64,000 nt of DNA, taken from positions 1,317,656 to 1,381,655 of the forward strand of contig JACDOX010000164.1 in assembly GCA_014549065.1 (NCBI GenBank), given 5' to 3'. Numbering within the stretch: the first letter of the stretch is position 1; the number at the start of each line of letters is the position of its first letter. The notes beneath the pieces were generated by a model. The model ran no database searches and had not been told where the DNA came from. It worked only from the letters and a program-made list of their open reading frames with translations. Below are positions 1 through 10,970 of the stretch, piece after piece. The position numbers and the translations under genes were made by a program. Source of the stretch: Cardinalis cardinalis. Lineage: Eukaryota > Chordata > Aves > Passeriformes > Cardinalidae.

Positions 1-3000
1 AGACCTATTGTCTCTTCTTGCTCGTGCTCTGCTTTGGTTGCCCTGAGTAATCTGAGACAGGGCTGTGCTTGCCAGGGCTGGGTGAGCCTGGCTGGGGGCC
101 TCTGCCAGCTCTGAGCTCAGACAGTAATCCTGACAGCTTCACAGTCACCCCAGGGGCTGTGCCAGCCAGTCCCACTTTCCCTCTGTACAAGAGACTCATG
201 TAAATATGGGAGNGAGCAGTATAAGCAGCACAGANCTGTGCTCTCCCCACTGCTGCCTTGGGGCTTTTAAGAATTGATTACTGACAGCTTTGGATGCTGT
301 TTGTAAAATACATATCTGGTTTTTAGTTTGTTTTTCTCTTGAAAAGTTGGGAAGCTGTGAATTCTTTTTCGCCTTGTATGTAGTTTGAGTTTTATGAGCC
401 CACTTTAAGGCTTTTCATAGTATTTCATTCCTCATCACTGACAGCTGTGCTACTTTTTTGTCATTTCTTAGTGGCCTTCCTTAACCATGTGCTGTGCTGA
501 AGCTTGGGCACCAGAGGTGGAGTTTCTCTGGCTCCATGAGCAGGCAAGGCAGTGGATCTGCAGCCTGGCTGGCTGTGATGCTGCAGCCCAGCTCTTTACA
601 GGGACACAGACCACTGTTAGATCATACTTCAGTCAAAATGCAGCAAGAGTCCCAGGGAAAGACCTGTCAAATAGGAGACCTTGCTTGTAAAGAGAGAAGG
701 TGACTTTTTCAGGCCTGGCCCCTCGCACTGCCTTTTCTAGTCAGCTACCTTGGACAGGGAGAAGGCAACTCACATGGATTAGGATCTCTGTTCCTGCTGC
801 ATTTCAGCCTGGAACGCTCCCACTGAAGTGAGGTTGCTGATTTAGGAGTATCATTGCCATCTGTCTCTTTTTCAAGTAGTAGAGGGATGTCTCCAGATAA
901 TTATTTGGGTTGCAGGTGGGTTGAACCATTTTTTGTGTTATTCAGANAAAACACACTTAACACTTGATACCTCACTGGAAACTGGATGGAATTTGGGCGC
1001 TTTAGATCTTGAGGAGACACCCAATAGCCCTGACTCAGTCTTGGAACCAGAGCCAGGGTAAATTTTGCTTAGAGCCCCCCCAGGTCCAGGCATGTGTTTG
1101 CTGGAAAGGTTCTGGTGGTCACACGTTTCTGACTTGGGAAACAAGTAGGGCACNTCCCTACAGTTCCATGCCAGTAGGCCAGTTCCATGCTGGCCTACTC
1201 CTCCCATAGCAGACCTCTAAGAAAGCCTTGCAGCCACAGCTGAAGAACAGGGAGAGCTGCCCTGTGCTCTGTGTGTGTCCAGAGTGAGAGCTGCTGCTCC
1301 CCTATATCAGCATGATACTTAGAAGTGGCCCTGAGGGAAGGANGAGAGTAAGATAATGGTGGAGTGTATCAGCAGAGACATGTTGGGTTCATGGGTGGTA
1401 GATGTGCTAAGCTCCCTCACAAGGTTTTACTTGTGATTCAGATTTGTTAAGGTCTGCTGGATATGTGTTTGTTTCTATCCACTGTAAGCCAGAACAGCGA
1501 GCAGAGAGCTTGTGGTGACATAACTTTAGCTCTACCTGAATGCATCTGACATTACACAGAGCAAGGAAAAATAAATAAGCTTTCCAGTCCATTGGTCNTT
1601 CTCAGCATCCTGCCCATCCTTGGCAGGGAAATTATGTCAGGTCAGTTAAGGCATAACAAGGTCCCAACAAAAGAGAGCCAGCCGTTGTGTCAAGGCCTGC
1701 CAACCCTTTCTTGCCCCTTTTCAACCTCCTNGGAGTGTTGGGAGCAGCCTTTAGCTATCCTGCACTCCAGTGTGTGACTCATTGCCCTGGGATGAATGGG
1801 TACCTTGTACAGGCTGCGGGCATGGTCGGTCGGGGGAGAGCCTGGGGCAGGGGAGTGAAAGGCTGAGATTGTGTGCTCAGATTAAAGCCTAGACTGCAGA
1901 TAAAACCCAGCTGTCCTTCCTTTGCAGCTGCTGAAGCCCAGCAGGGNTAAAGGAGGAAGCCTGAGTGTTTGTGTCATTTTACTCCTGCAGAAGGGGCTGG
2001 GAAATACCTAGTGAAAAGAGTGCACAGTGGGGGTGTAACCCTTAGGCAGCAGAAGGCATCCTTGCTGTGTCCAGATCTTCACTGTCCTTTTTTGTGCAGG
2101 TTTGATGACCNGTTACATTTGTAGGGAGCCATTTGCTTTGTCTCTTGGTAACAGACCTTTCTTAAGGTTGAGGGTAAAACAGAAAACGGGAGATATTTTG
2201 TTTGTTCTGTCCTGGGGAAGCCAGCTCTTACAGGAACCTAGCTTGAGGTCCTTGTTATGGCTGGAACTGGGGTCTCTTCAGCTTTATCTACAGGAAGCTT
2301 AATTTAATAGCAGTCACAGAACAGCCTGGATCTGTAAAGAAACTCTTCATTGCTGACCATGAGCAAGGCAGGGGCTGTTTGTCAGGAGAGGGGTTCTCCC
2401 TGAAAAGCTGTCTCGGACTCTTNAGCAGGAAGTGGATGCATCACCCTGGCTCTTCAAGCCAACCTAGTCCTTTTAATCTACTGCACATATTCCTCATGGC
2501 TTTGGCTTTCTGACTTGTTTGTGAATAGAACAGAGCTCCCAGTTTTCTGTACTGCCCATTTGATTCTCCTTGTGGTAAGCAGGNCTTTTACCCTTTTCAC
2601 TTCATTGCCACTAAGCCCTTTTAGGAAATAGTCATGTTCTCCTGTTAGTCTTCTGAGAGTTCTCACTTTGCTTTTGAGATGCAGAGTTTTTCAATCTGGA
2701 GCCCAGTTCAGGAGCACATACAGTCTCAGTGCTGAGTNTGAATCAGTGCTGAAGTCCATCCACTTCTACAGTGCCCCTCAGCCTGTGGCTGAGCCCTGAA
2801 GAAGTCACTAGGAGCACAAATGATGCTTTATGCTTAGCTGCTGTGCTGTATATTTGGTGAAATGGACCCACTGTGGTTTTATTGAGTCATCTTTATAACA
2901 TATATTGTTCCTTAGTAACTTGGTGAAATGCCCTAAACAATGTCAAAACAAGTACAAGTTTAANTTTTTTTTGTATTGATGTCAGAATCAGATACTTTCT

Positions 3001-3363
3001 GTGATACTGAGTGTAGTCATTAGATTATCTGTCTAGGTTTCTTTTGTACAGTGATCTTATCTTGGTTGCCTGCACTTTTCCATTCTCTATATCCCTCTGG
3101 CTCTGTGAGTTAAACTCACACTTGCTGCTGCTTGTCTTCAGTTATTCTGTGGTTTGGTGGTTTTTTATTAATCTGTGGGATTGTTCCTTTCCTACCCTAT
3201 TGAAGTCTTAAATGCCAGCACCTGCTTTTGAACACTGCTGCAGAAAAGCATCAGTGAGGACAGAGTCAGGCATTTTACGAGGTAAAGAAAAGCTGCCTCC
3301 TGGCATCTCCTTTCTATTGTCTTTATTCTCCTATTCTAATGTCTTTTTCCCATTATTTTACAG
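1..3363 (+). other. CD151 intron upstream of the TM3 exon (partial)
   Basis: No upstream CD151 exon could be read here (the TYLATAYILVVAG-type segment was looked for), so the intron before the TM3 exon is at least 3.3 kb. The sequence is unremarkable apart from a perfect 10-bp hairpin at 1173-1199. Short open frames lack recognisable content. Confidence 0.7.
1173..1199. repeat. Perfect short inverted repeat (hairpin)
   Basis: Arms AGTAGGCCAG (1173-1182) and CTGGCCTACT (1190-1199) are exact reverse complements around a 7-nt loop, TTCCATG. It lies in CD151 intron sequence. No tail of T bases or other sign of function is visible. Confidence 0.8.
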
Positions 3364-3438
3364 TACTTCATATTGTTGCTATGCATCTTTCTCCTGGAGA
3401 TCATTGCAGGAATCCTGGCCTATATCTACTACCAGCAG
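3364..3438 (+). CDS. CD151: CD151 exon: third transmembrane segment
   Basis: 75-nt exon of 25 codons, starting right after TTTTACAG and ending at CAGCAG before GTGAGT. It reads YF...FLLEIIAGILAYIYYQQ, the TM3 segment of CD151, and its length equals what the human protein alignment predicts. A cysteine (LLCIF) sits inside the membrane segment. Confidence 0.95.
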
Positions 3439-6400
3439 GTGAGTGGACATTAGTCCTTGGAGACTCAAANGAGGGTGAGAGAACAGCTTGTTATCATCCC
3501 ATTTCTCCAGCCAAAATTTGGCCTGGAAGCTTGGACATAGGTCTGCTTGTGGCTCACCTACTCATTCCCCTTCATGTATCAAAGACCTTGGATTATTTAC
3601 TGATTTTGGTGGCGGTCATTACTCCAAGGGGCTGCTCAGCCCTTCCTGTGGTGCACTTTGTGCCCTGTTTTTCTGCAGAGCCTTGTAGAAGACAGTTTTT
3701 GAGNCTGTGTAGATCTAGGAACTCTCCTTACAGCCTTCAAGGCATAGTGCAAACAACTGAAATCACGTTAGTGCCACTTTATCATGCTCAGGACACAGAA
3801 CAGTTCCTGCTGCGCCCAGCAAAGGTAACGAATGGACCAGCTGAGAGGTCCTTTCAGGTCAAGAACTTGTTGAGAGTTTTACTTGAGCAGCACAGCTGAG
3901 GGGCAGGAGACACAGGACAGGCTCCCAGCAGCTGCAGGTTTGGCTTGGCACTTCTTGCAGTTGCCGAGAGCAGAGCTTAATTCATCCCTTCGCATTCAAA
4001 GGGAGTTTAANCGCCAAGGCACAAACTGCCTGCAAAAGTTGCTCTCATGTCTGCAAAGTGATTGGAAGTGGCAAATTCGGATTGTTATCAAATGGCTGTC
4101 TGAAAAGCAGCTGAACATCCCATCTTGTTGACTTCACTGCCAGGACTCCTTGCCATTCCATTTTCTCTTGGACCTTCTATGCTTTGCCTTGGATGGGCGC
4201 TGGTGGTTTGCAAGGAGCCAAAGAACTGTACTGGCTCCTGCCAGGAGGGATCTGGGGTATGAATGTGCATATTTAACAGGAAAAGATCAATCCTGGCAGG
4301 CATGGCAGGAAGCCAGGATCTGTCCATCCATCTGTGCAAAGGCATGAGGTTCATATGTGACAGTGGATGAAGAGGAGCTGATCCCTGGGTTGAAATAAGG
4401 GACAGCGTATTTGGAACTGTACCCTTGAGTGCTTTAGATCACTTGAGTGCATCTCTGATCAACAGCTGCACATCCCTTTGCCCTCTGGCTGATAAATCCT
4501 GCTTCTCTCTTGGTTGCAGGCTGCTTGCTATGTTTGCCACTGTTTTTATTTCAGCCCTTGCTTTGGTGTCTAAGGCTTGCATGTGTGTGTCTAAACTGGT
4601 TCTTTATCTCTGTTCATGCTGCAGTTCTTCCCCGTGAGCCCACAGGTAACTGCTTTTCTCCCAAGTAATAATTCTGCTAATGGACTCTCCTCTTTATTTG
4701 CCTCTGCCTTCCAGTTGCTGAACCTTTTCCTTTCTATTATGCTAAGTCCTTTGCATTTCCATAGAGCTTCCCAGCCCAAGATCTCAAAGCATTTTTCAAA
4801 TATTAATGAATGATGCCTCATATCATCTCTGTGAGGTAGTGTTGTCCCCATCTGACACCTGGGATTGCAGAAGGCAATGTTTCAAAGTGAGAATAAATTC
4901 CAGACTGTATTTTGCACAGTTTAGTGTAACCAGATGTTTGACCTCTCATTTACTACTTACTATGTAGAATAAAAGGTATATAAAGAGGTTGCTCAGCTGT
5001 TTATTCCATTGACCCCATCTAAAATGCATGTTGGCATTGTGTGTATTGGTTTGTATAGGAAACTTGGAATTTCAAAGGTGTTGGACTAAAGCAGTGTTGC
5101 TGCATGAACCAGTATGGAAAAAAAAAAAAGAAAAAAAAGAGATGCAACCAGGATAACAAAAAAAAGGATGTGGCTCTTTGGCACTTCTTGGCTGTCACCA
5201 AAGGGTGAGAAGAATTCAGCTAGATTAAAAGAGTCTCCATGGGATTAAGTGTTTGAATCCAATCACTTGAACATGCCAGTGGCTTATGATTATGCTTTTA
5301 GAAATTCTGCTCTTGCAAAATCAGACTTTGTCTCTCTATTATCAAGAAAGGCTGTGCAGTGATTTTTGCAATCATACACTTAATTCCCTCCTGTGGCATC
5401 CTNTTTCAAGATGATACAAGAGCTTTGTATCATGTTTGGCCTATGTGGCTTTAGTCCATCATGCCNAGGACTCTTGATTTCTTCCTGCTCCTGGACACAG
5501 TGATTTGTATTTTTTACAAAAATAGAATTTTTAGTATTTTTTTTACAGGCTTTAGAGGGAGAAGACTGCACATGGTCTCACGGGCATATTCATACAGGCT
5601 TTAGAGGGAGAAGACTGCACATGGTCTCACGGGCATATTCATGTTTAAGCAGGCAGACTTTTGTATTCCCTTTCATTGCAGGCATGTCTTGGCAATCTTG
5701 CACATTCAGGGTGAGAAGTCATGTGGGATTATGTAACACAGGTTGAAGTTTGATCCCAAAGCACCTTCCTGCAGTTATTAAAACAGAGGTCTGATCTGTA
5801 ATCATTTGGAAATAAGCCTGTCCAGTCCAGCCGTGGAGGACAATCTTGAAGGAAGCTATAGCTTCCACTAGGTTCTCCATCCTCCTCTTGGGGCAAAAGC
5901 AATGGAATGTGTGCAGGGCTTTGGGTCATTCTGAGGAGCGAGTTTGCCTTGTGATTTGATCCCATTTGTCTCTTCTATTAGCTGAGCCTGGAGCTGAAAC
6001 AAAATCTGAAGAACACCATGACCCAGAAGTACCGGAGGGAGGGAGAAGAGAGTGTTACCAGTGCAGTGGACAAACTGCAGCAGGAGGTGGGTGGCTCTGG
6101 ANGCAAAGAGAATTAATGCAACTTCAGGGCTTAAAACCAAGCACACAAAAGGCATCTCTTAACGTCCAACTTGCAGGTATTTCTTCTGTAGGCTGAGTGT
6201 ATGTTCTGATTCGAGACAAAATTGGGTGAAGTGCAAGGCCTAAGCCTTGCAACTGGCAGAATTGCATGGTNTGATCACTGAATTGCATGACCAGTAGCAC
6301 TGGGGAAATGATATCTGAACTGCTCCCAGTGAACTGGAGCTGCCAAGTCACTCTGACAGCTGCTTCTACTTTCCCAGTTCAAAGCTTTGGAGAAATTGCT

Positions 6401-8877
6401 GACATTTTTCATTAAGCTTTTCAGTACCCTAGAGAGCAAGATGTAATGAAAGAAGAACTCTTCTGCCACTGTTGCTTGCTGTGCCTGGCTCAGGGGTGGT
6501 TCAGGTTAGGGCTGCCACAGTTCTGACAGGTTTTTCCACAGAAAAAGCCCTTGTGTATAGGCATTTTCAAAGCACAGGGACTGCTCTTTGCATAGTGCCA
6601 TAGCAGGTGCATTTGTGATGGTAACTGGTAATTAAACTTATCCTGTTGCCATCATTAACACGCAGTTATGAGCTGAGGCAGCTGCAGGTGCACTCTGGTT
6701 ACAGTTCGTCCCAGCAGTAAACAAAAGTCACAGCTGCTGAAGGATGGATGAACTTGATATTTAAAGGGCCATTTGGGGAACTCTTAACACAAAAGTCACT
6801 AATAATTGTAAAAAAACCCAAACCCATGAAATAGCTGAAGGAGGGTGAGGCCCAGGGCTTGATGTGGGAGGCTGGAGGAGAAAAAGGCTGCAGCGCTTGC
6901 AGGCTCAGCCTTTGCTCTCTGTGTGTGCAGTTCAAGTGCTGTGGGAGCAACAACTACACTGACTGGGCCGACAGCCTGTGGATCAAATCTCCAGAGGCCA
7001 GTGGGAGGAAGGTCCCAGACAGCTGCTGTAAGACGATCACTGACCTGTGTGGCAGAAGAGACCATCCTTCCAACATCTACAAGGAGGTAAGAGCAGAAGG
7101 CTTCAGAGCCGCCTGCCACAAAGTGTGTGAAGGAGGTGGGCAGGGAGTGTTGGTGTTGGGTTATTACTGCAAACTGTCAGTAGGCTTCAAGGTCAGTAAC
7201 ATACCTTGGAATGTAGAATTCACTTCTTTAGCTGAGTGCTCAGTTCTGTAGACTGNTACTTAATATGTTGATATAGAGGAAAATAATTATTTTTGTACAT
7301 CAGTTATGGGGGGAAGCAGGACAGGTTGTTAGTTCTGANAAGTGATTTGGATGCAAGTCCTACATTTAGCACAGCTTCCTGTGGTTGGAATTACTCCATG
7401 AGGTGCAAATGGAGATACTTGTGGTCCTTGATTGACAATTGCAAGGCAGAGTCAGACAGAGCCTGGCTTTCCAGGTTCATACCAAAACTCAATAACCAAA
7501 CTGTAATAAATAGCAGTGGGAAGAATTTACTCTTTAAAGGCTTGAGTTATGTTAGGGTTGTTGGTTCTGGATGCACTCAGCAGCATTTCCTTGGCCTTTT
7601 GGCCTCACAGGAATAAACATCCCTTCCAGGCAGGAGCTAGGCAGTGAGTGAGTGAATCTTTGTCCACATACCCAAGAGAGGAATGACANTCTGTGTGTGA
7701 TGTGGTCAGTTCTTCTGCATTTCCCCTGCACTGCCAGCAGCCACCTTGGGTTTGTTCAGAGGTTCCTGAGCCAGCTGGTCCTGAGCAATACCAGGTATGA
7801 TGCAGTTCACAGTTCACATCATCTGCTTAGCTTTTCCAGAGATACTGGGGGAAGAGATTGCTCACAGACACCACTTTTTAAAGTGCTGCTTTCAAGGGTT
7901 GCAAACATTGGATTAAAATGAAGAAGTGGTTAAAATGAAGTTGATTTTCCATGTCCCTCCTTTCACCCTGCAGAGTGGTTGCATTACCAAACTGGAAAAC
8001 TTCATTCAAGAGCATCTGAAAATTATCGGGGCAGTGGGCATCAGCATTGCTTGTGTGCAGGTAAAAAGGGCTGAGGGGAGTNTTGGGGTGCTGGGCAGAA
8101 GTTGAAGGAGCTCCTGAGCTGAGAGATGGAAATAAAGATGTTTTATTGCTCTTCCCTGCCTGGCAAGAAGTTGCCAGGTACTTCGGGGACCCGAGGATTC
8201 ACCAAGTCCAAAGCAAAAGCCTTTGTGCCAGTCTGGTGNATTCCCTGCAGGTGACACATCCAGCAGGGCCGGGAAGGAGTTGCTCTCCGGGGCTATGGGA
8301 GGCCATGGCTCGGCAGCTCGAGGAAGCCCTCCTGTGGCTGTGTCCCATAACTGCCTGCCCTGCAGCAGGGATCTTCCCACACGGGATCCTAAGGATTATC
8401 TCGAGTTAGCCAGAGTNTTTCCTGCAGTTGTGTCATGTTGTAGAACAGCCCTGTGGGTCTGCAGTGATTTGCAGGAGGGTGACAAAGGTGTAGAATGTGA
8501 ATGTCTTGCACTCTCATTTTAAGAGGGGATGGCAGAAGATATTCTTTTTCATGATGCAGATGTGTCTGGGAGTTCCTCATCTTCCCCTTTGTTCTGGCAA
8601 GCAGCCAAATTACACCCCAGGAAGCTACTGGTGGTTAATTACAAGGATTAGCACAGATTGTTTTTTTCCTGCTGCTTATTGCAAGCTGGAGTGTGTTATC
8701 CCCAGGCAGGAGCTGGCTGACACTCGTGTGGGTCTGAACTGTTAATTTGCAAGTTGCTGACTCCACTGCATCCATTCTGTGGTTTTCATGTATTTCTTTC
8801 TTCTCTTTACNCTGTAGATCTTTGGGATGATTTTCACCTGCTGCTTGTACAAGAGTTTAAAGTCAGAACCATATTAA
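3364..8877 (+). CDS. CD151: CD151 tetraspanin, C-terminal five coding exons (5' partial)
   Basis: Spliced gene; coding segments are 3364-3438, 5982-6086, 6931-7086, 7974-8060 and 8818-8877 (stop TAA). All internal borders are AG/GT and every intron is phase 0. The segments encode about 160 residues matching human CD151 from residue 93 to its end at 253, so the first two membrane segments lie outside the window. Visible parts are TM3, the large extracellular loop with CCG, PDSCC and two further cysteines (six in all), TM4, and a short tail with YKSL. CD151 is a plasma-membrane tetraspanin that binds laminin-binding integrins (alpha3beta1, alpha6beta1, alpha6beta4) and organises adhesion complexes (known for the family). 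Odd points are the NYT sequon shifted by one residue against human NNS and RRD in place of the human QRD motif. TSPAN paralogues fit far less well than CD151. Confidence 0.96.
4738..4875 (+). repeat. Ancient amniote interspersed repeat remnant (MIR/L3-like)
   Basis: The stretch has the wording of an old amniote element: GATCTCAAAGCA, then a TTAATGAAT-like block, GCCTCATATCATC, TGTGAGGTAG and TCCCCATCTGACA. This order is typical of deeply diverged SINE/LINE remnants shared by birds, turtles and mammals. The family name is from memory of such repeats and is not certain. Confidence 0.5.
5118..5140 (+). repeat. A-rich simple repeat
   Basis: Two long A runs interrupted by G at 5130 and 5139, inside a CD151 intron. 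It may be the poly(A) end of an old retroposon, but no element body is recognisable next to it. Confidence 0.7.
5545..5642 (+). repeat. Exact 49-bp tandem duplication
   Basis: Two head-to-tail copies, 5545-5593 and 5594-5642, each beginning ACAGGCTTTAGAGGG and ending GGGCATATTCAT, with no mismatch. It is intronic. It is either a very recent duplication or an assembly join error. Confidence 0.95.
5982..6086 (+). CDS. CD151: CD151 exon: start of large extracellular loop
   Basis: 105-nt exon of 35 codons between TTCTATTAG and GTGGGT. It begins LSLELKQNLKNTM and ends VTSAVDKLQQE, matching the first helices of the CD151 large extracellular loop. The segment between them (KYRREGEES) is the least conserved part against human. 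Confidence 0.95.
6087..6930 (+). other. CD151 intron within the large-loop coding region
   Basis: 844-bp intron from GTGGGT to GTGTGTGCAG. Nothing else recognised. Confidence 0.9.
6931..7086 (+). CDS. CD151: CD151 exon: CCG and PDSCC part of the large loop
   Basis: 156-nt exon of 52 codons between GTGTGTGCAG and GTAAGA. It starts FKCCGSNNYTDW, contains PDSCCKTITDLCGRRD and ends SNIYKE. CCG (6937-6945) and PDSCC (7015-7029) are the tetraspanin signature disulphide motifs. The sequon is NYT at 6952-6960. RRD at 7054-7062 aligns with human QRD194-196, a motif implicated in integrin binding. The loop is one residue shorter than human at the exon 3' border (IYKESGC versus IYKVEGGC). Confidence 0.96.
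7087..7973 (+). other. CD151 intron before the TM4-start exon
   Basis: 887-bp intron from GTAAGA to CACCCTGCAG with a pyrimidine-rich acceptor tract. Nothing else recognised. Confidence 0.9.
7974..8060 (+). CDS. CD151: CD151 exon: last loop cysteine and start of TM4
   Basis: 87-nt exon of 29 codons between CACCCTGCAG and GTAAAA. It begins SGCITKLENFIQEHL and ends GISIACVQ. It supplies the sixth loop cysteine and the first half of the fourth membrane span. Confidence 0.95.
8061..8817 (+). other. CD151 last intron
   Basis: 757-bp intron from GTAAAA to CTGTAG with a CT-rich acceptor tract that contains one N. Nothing else recognised. Confidence 0.9.
8818..8877 (+). CDS. CD151: CD151 terminal coding exon, end of TM4 and tail
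   Basis: Acceptor CTGTAG is followed by 19 codons reading IFGMIFTCCLYKSLKSEPY and then TAA; an in-frame TAG follows at once. The juxtamembrane CC pair (8839-8844) aligns with the palmitoylated cysteines of human CD151. YKSL (8848-8859) keeps the YxxPhi endocytosis signal (human YRSL). An N lies in the acceptor tract at 8811 but not in the exon. Confidence 0.95.
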   Translation: MFGMIFTCCLYKSLKSEPY

Positions 8878-10313
8878 TAGCTATGAGAGCTCTGTTGCTC
8901 CCCCTCTGCCACTTCCCTTAGCACCTGCCAAACCTGACTACTCTTCACCACCACCACCACCAAAGTGTCTGTAACTTGAGGACTTGGCTCTGCAATTGAA
9001 TGAATGCCTTTAGAACCATGCACTGCCTTACCTGCTCCTCTGGGGAAAGTCACCCTCCTTGTTGTGTACGAGGCAGCCGGGAGTTCAGCAGCTCCTCTTC
9101 AGTGTCAAGACACAAAAAAGCTGTGGATCTTCTGCTAGAAGCTTTAGCACAACAGTCCCTTGATATAACTACAAAGCAAGATTTATCCAAGGCCATTTCC
9201 CTTGAGGCTTCTCCCNAGCCAACATAAAGCTATCAGGATGCTGTACAAGAATCATGGTTTGCTCTCCTGAGAAGTGGCTCACAGGCACTGACTGTGAGGA
9301 GGGATGATGGTTCTGCACTGAGCTGGAGCCAGAGCTGAGTTTCTCATACATGGAAGATTTCTCTCTCTCCCTCCTCCCAAGTGTGCACCAATGTCCTAAC
9401 ACAGCTGTTCTCCACCAGAGAGGATGCCTGCCTGCTTACTGGGGCAGGAGCTACGTGCCCAGCCGACTGGGAGCACAACTTGGTGCACTGAAATCTAGCT
9501 GTGACACTCACNTTGCCAAGATGTTGTGAGTGCCTTAGGATTTCTCAGCAATTCTTCTTTCTCTTCCTTGAAGCCTCCTCCAACATAGTGCCATTAGGAG
9601 CCACAAAGAGGCCTTTTGCTTCCCAGCAGTTCTGGAGCAAAGATGATGGACTGCCTTTTTTGGGTCTAGTCTGTTTTATTGACTGGTTTCCAGCTTGAGT
9701 GAGGACTCTTATTTCCACCTCCCTATCCCCTGATGAGGTTTGGTGAAGAACTGGTCTTTCTGTGAGGCTGCCATGTCTTGCTACCCTTTGGCCTGCTCAG
9801 TTAGTGGAAGTACCTTTTTCATCTGTTANATGTTGAGATGTTCCCTTGGTTTGATTTTTCTAACTAAAACCTCCAGGTTTACCTCCCTTGGCAGGAAATG
9901 GATATACACTGATGTTTTTCAGCTTCCAAATAGCTTGTTAATTAGCTGAGGGTTTTCTGGCTTTGTCTGGAAGCTCACTTTACTGGTTACTGCCAAGAAA
10001 GTCAGGGGAGTCAGTTCCAACCAGTTGCCCCAGTGTGCTTTGTAAATTGGTAGTGCTGGGTTAGCTGTTTGCTGCTGAGGAATAGGTTTTAATTCAATAT
10101 TGTCTCTGCACTGGGGTCCTGGATATACACAGGACACAGACATTGCCNTGGACTTGGTGCCAACAGGATCGTAGCCTGAATTCACAGGATCCTGTGTTCC
10201 TCTTGTCTTGTCCCTTTCTTCCTGGTATGCCTGTTACACTCATGAAGCAGCAGAAAGGGGAGTTTGGTGAGTTTGGTGTTTCTGAGCAGTGAAGACAAGC
10301 TCAAGCCTTCATA

Positions 10314-10319
10314 AATAAA
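10314..10319 (+). terminator. Candidate proximal poly(A) signal for CD151
   Basis: AATAAA within ATAAATAAAT, about 1.4 kb after the stop codon. The downstream sequence is CT-rich rather than GT-rich, so usage is doubtful. Confidence 0.35.
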
Positions 10320-10943
10320 TTTCNTCCCTCTTCTGGCCTTTTAGCAGTGCTGGCTGAGCCCCTGGCAGCAGGCAGCCAACATAAGCAGAATCATCCAGAC
10401 CAGTAAAGGGTCTTGCAGCATCATGGGGGTTTTGGTTCACAGAGCAGAAATCATGGACTGGCATTAAAGGGCAACACTTAAAATTCAGGGCAGGTCAATC
10501 TGAAACTCCATTATCAGTCCTATGAAATAATCCTCAACTAATGCAGAAAGAGAGTGGAGGAACTGAGGTGTATCCTTGGTTCCACAACAGTAAGAAAGAG
10601 AGGAAAGAAGTCTAAATTATTCTGTAATGATCTAAAGGAGAAATCTCTAAATTATTTCTTGTTTTATAGTANAGTTCCTTAACAAGTATTGACTACTAAC
10701 TAAGAGGAAAATATTGAGCATGTTGCTTGAAGCAATATTTCTGATTTCTTAAATATATCTTCATAGCTGCCTTTGCCCATTCCCTTCAAACACATTGTAC
10801 AGGGTTGGGAGAGGCCAGGAAGAANGAGACATAAACAGTAAGTTGGCTTGTATCCACTGAGTTGTTTTATACTTTTTCTCTGTGTAACAATATTCATTGC
10901 TTTTGGTTTTTTTAACCCAGTTTAAGTTGCTGGCCAATAGAAA

Positions 10944-10949
10944 AATAAA
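10944..10949 (+). terminator. Candidate distal poly(A) signal for CD151
   Basis: AATAAA followed about 20 bases later by CTGTGTGTGG, a plausible downstream element. It lies 2.1 kb after the stop codon. Confidence 0.4.
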
Positions 10950-10970
10950 GCTTAAGACTCTGTACTGACT

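Larger units (their letters stand above)
3439..5981 (+). other. CD151 intron after the TM3 exon
   Basis: Intron of 2.5 kb with donor GTGAGT and acceptor TTCTATTAG. It holds an old interspersed-repeat remnant (about 4738-4875), an A-rich run (5118-5140) and an exact 49-bp tandem duplication (5545-5642). No exon seen. Confidence 0.85.
8878..10970 (+). other. Probable CD151 3' untranslated region
   Basis: Non-coding sequence after the CD151 stop, with no competing gene until the next features. AATAAA occurs at 10314-10319 and 10944-10949. Only the second is followed within about 25 bases by a GT-rich tract (CTGTGTGTGG), so a UTR of roughly 1.4 to 2.1 kb is inferred. A short (CAC)n run lies at 8946-8962. 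The end point is uncertain without transcript data. Confidence 0.5.

Noticed and set aside
3339..3899. 186-codon + strand open frame
   Set aside because: It overlaps the CD151 TM3 exon in a different frame and runs on into intron; it has no family motif.
4969..4988. TATA-like TATATAAAG next to AATAAA in a CD151 intron
   Set aside because: No CpG content, initiator or exon near it; AT-rich intron words of this sort occur by chance.
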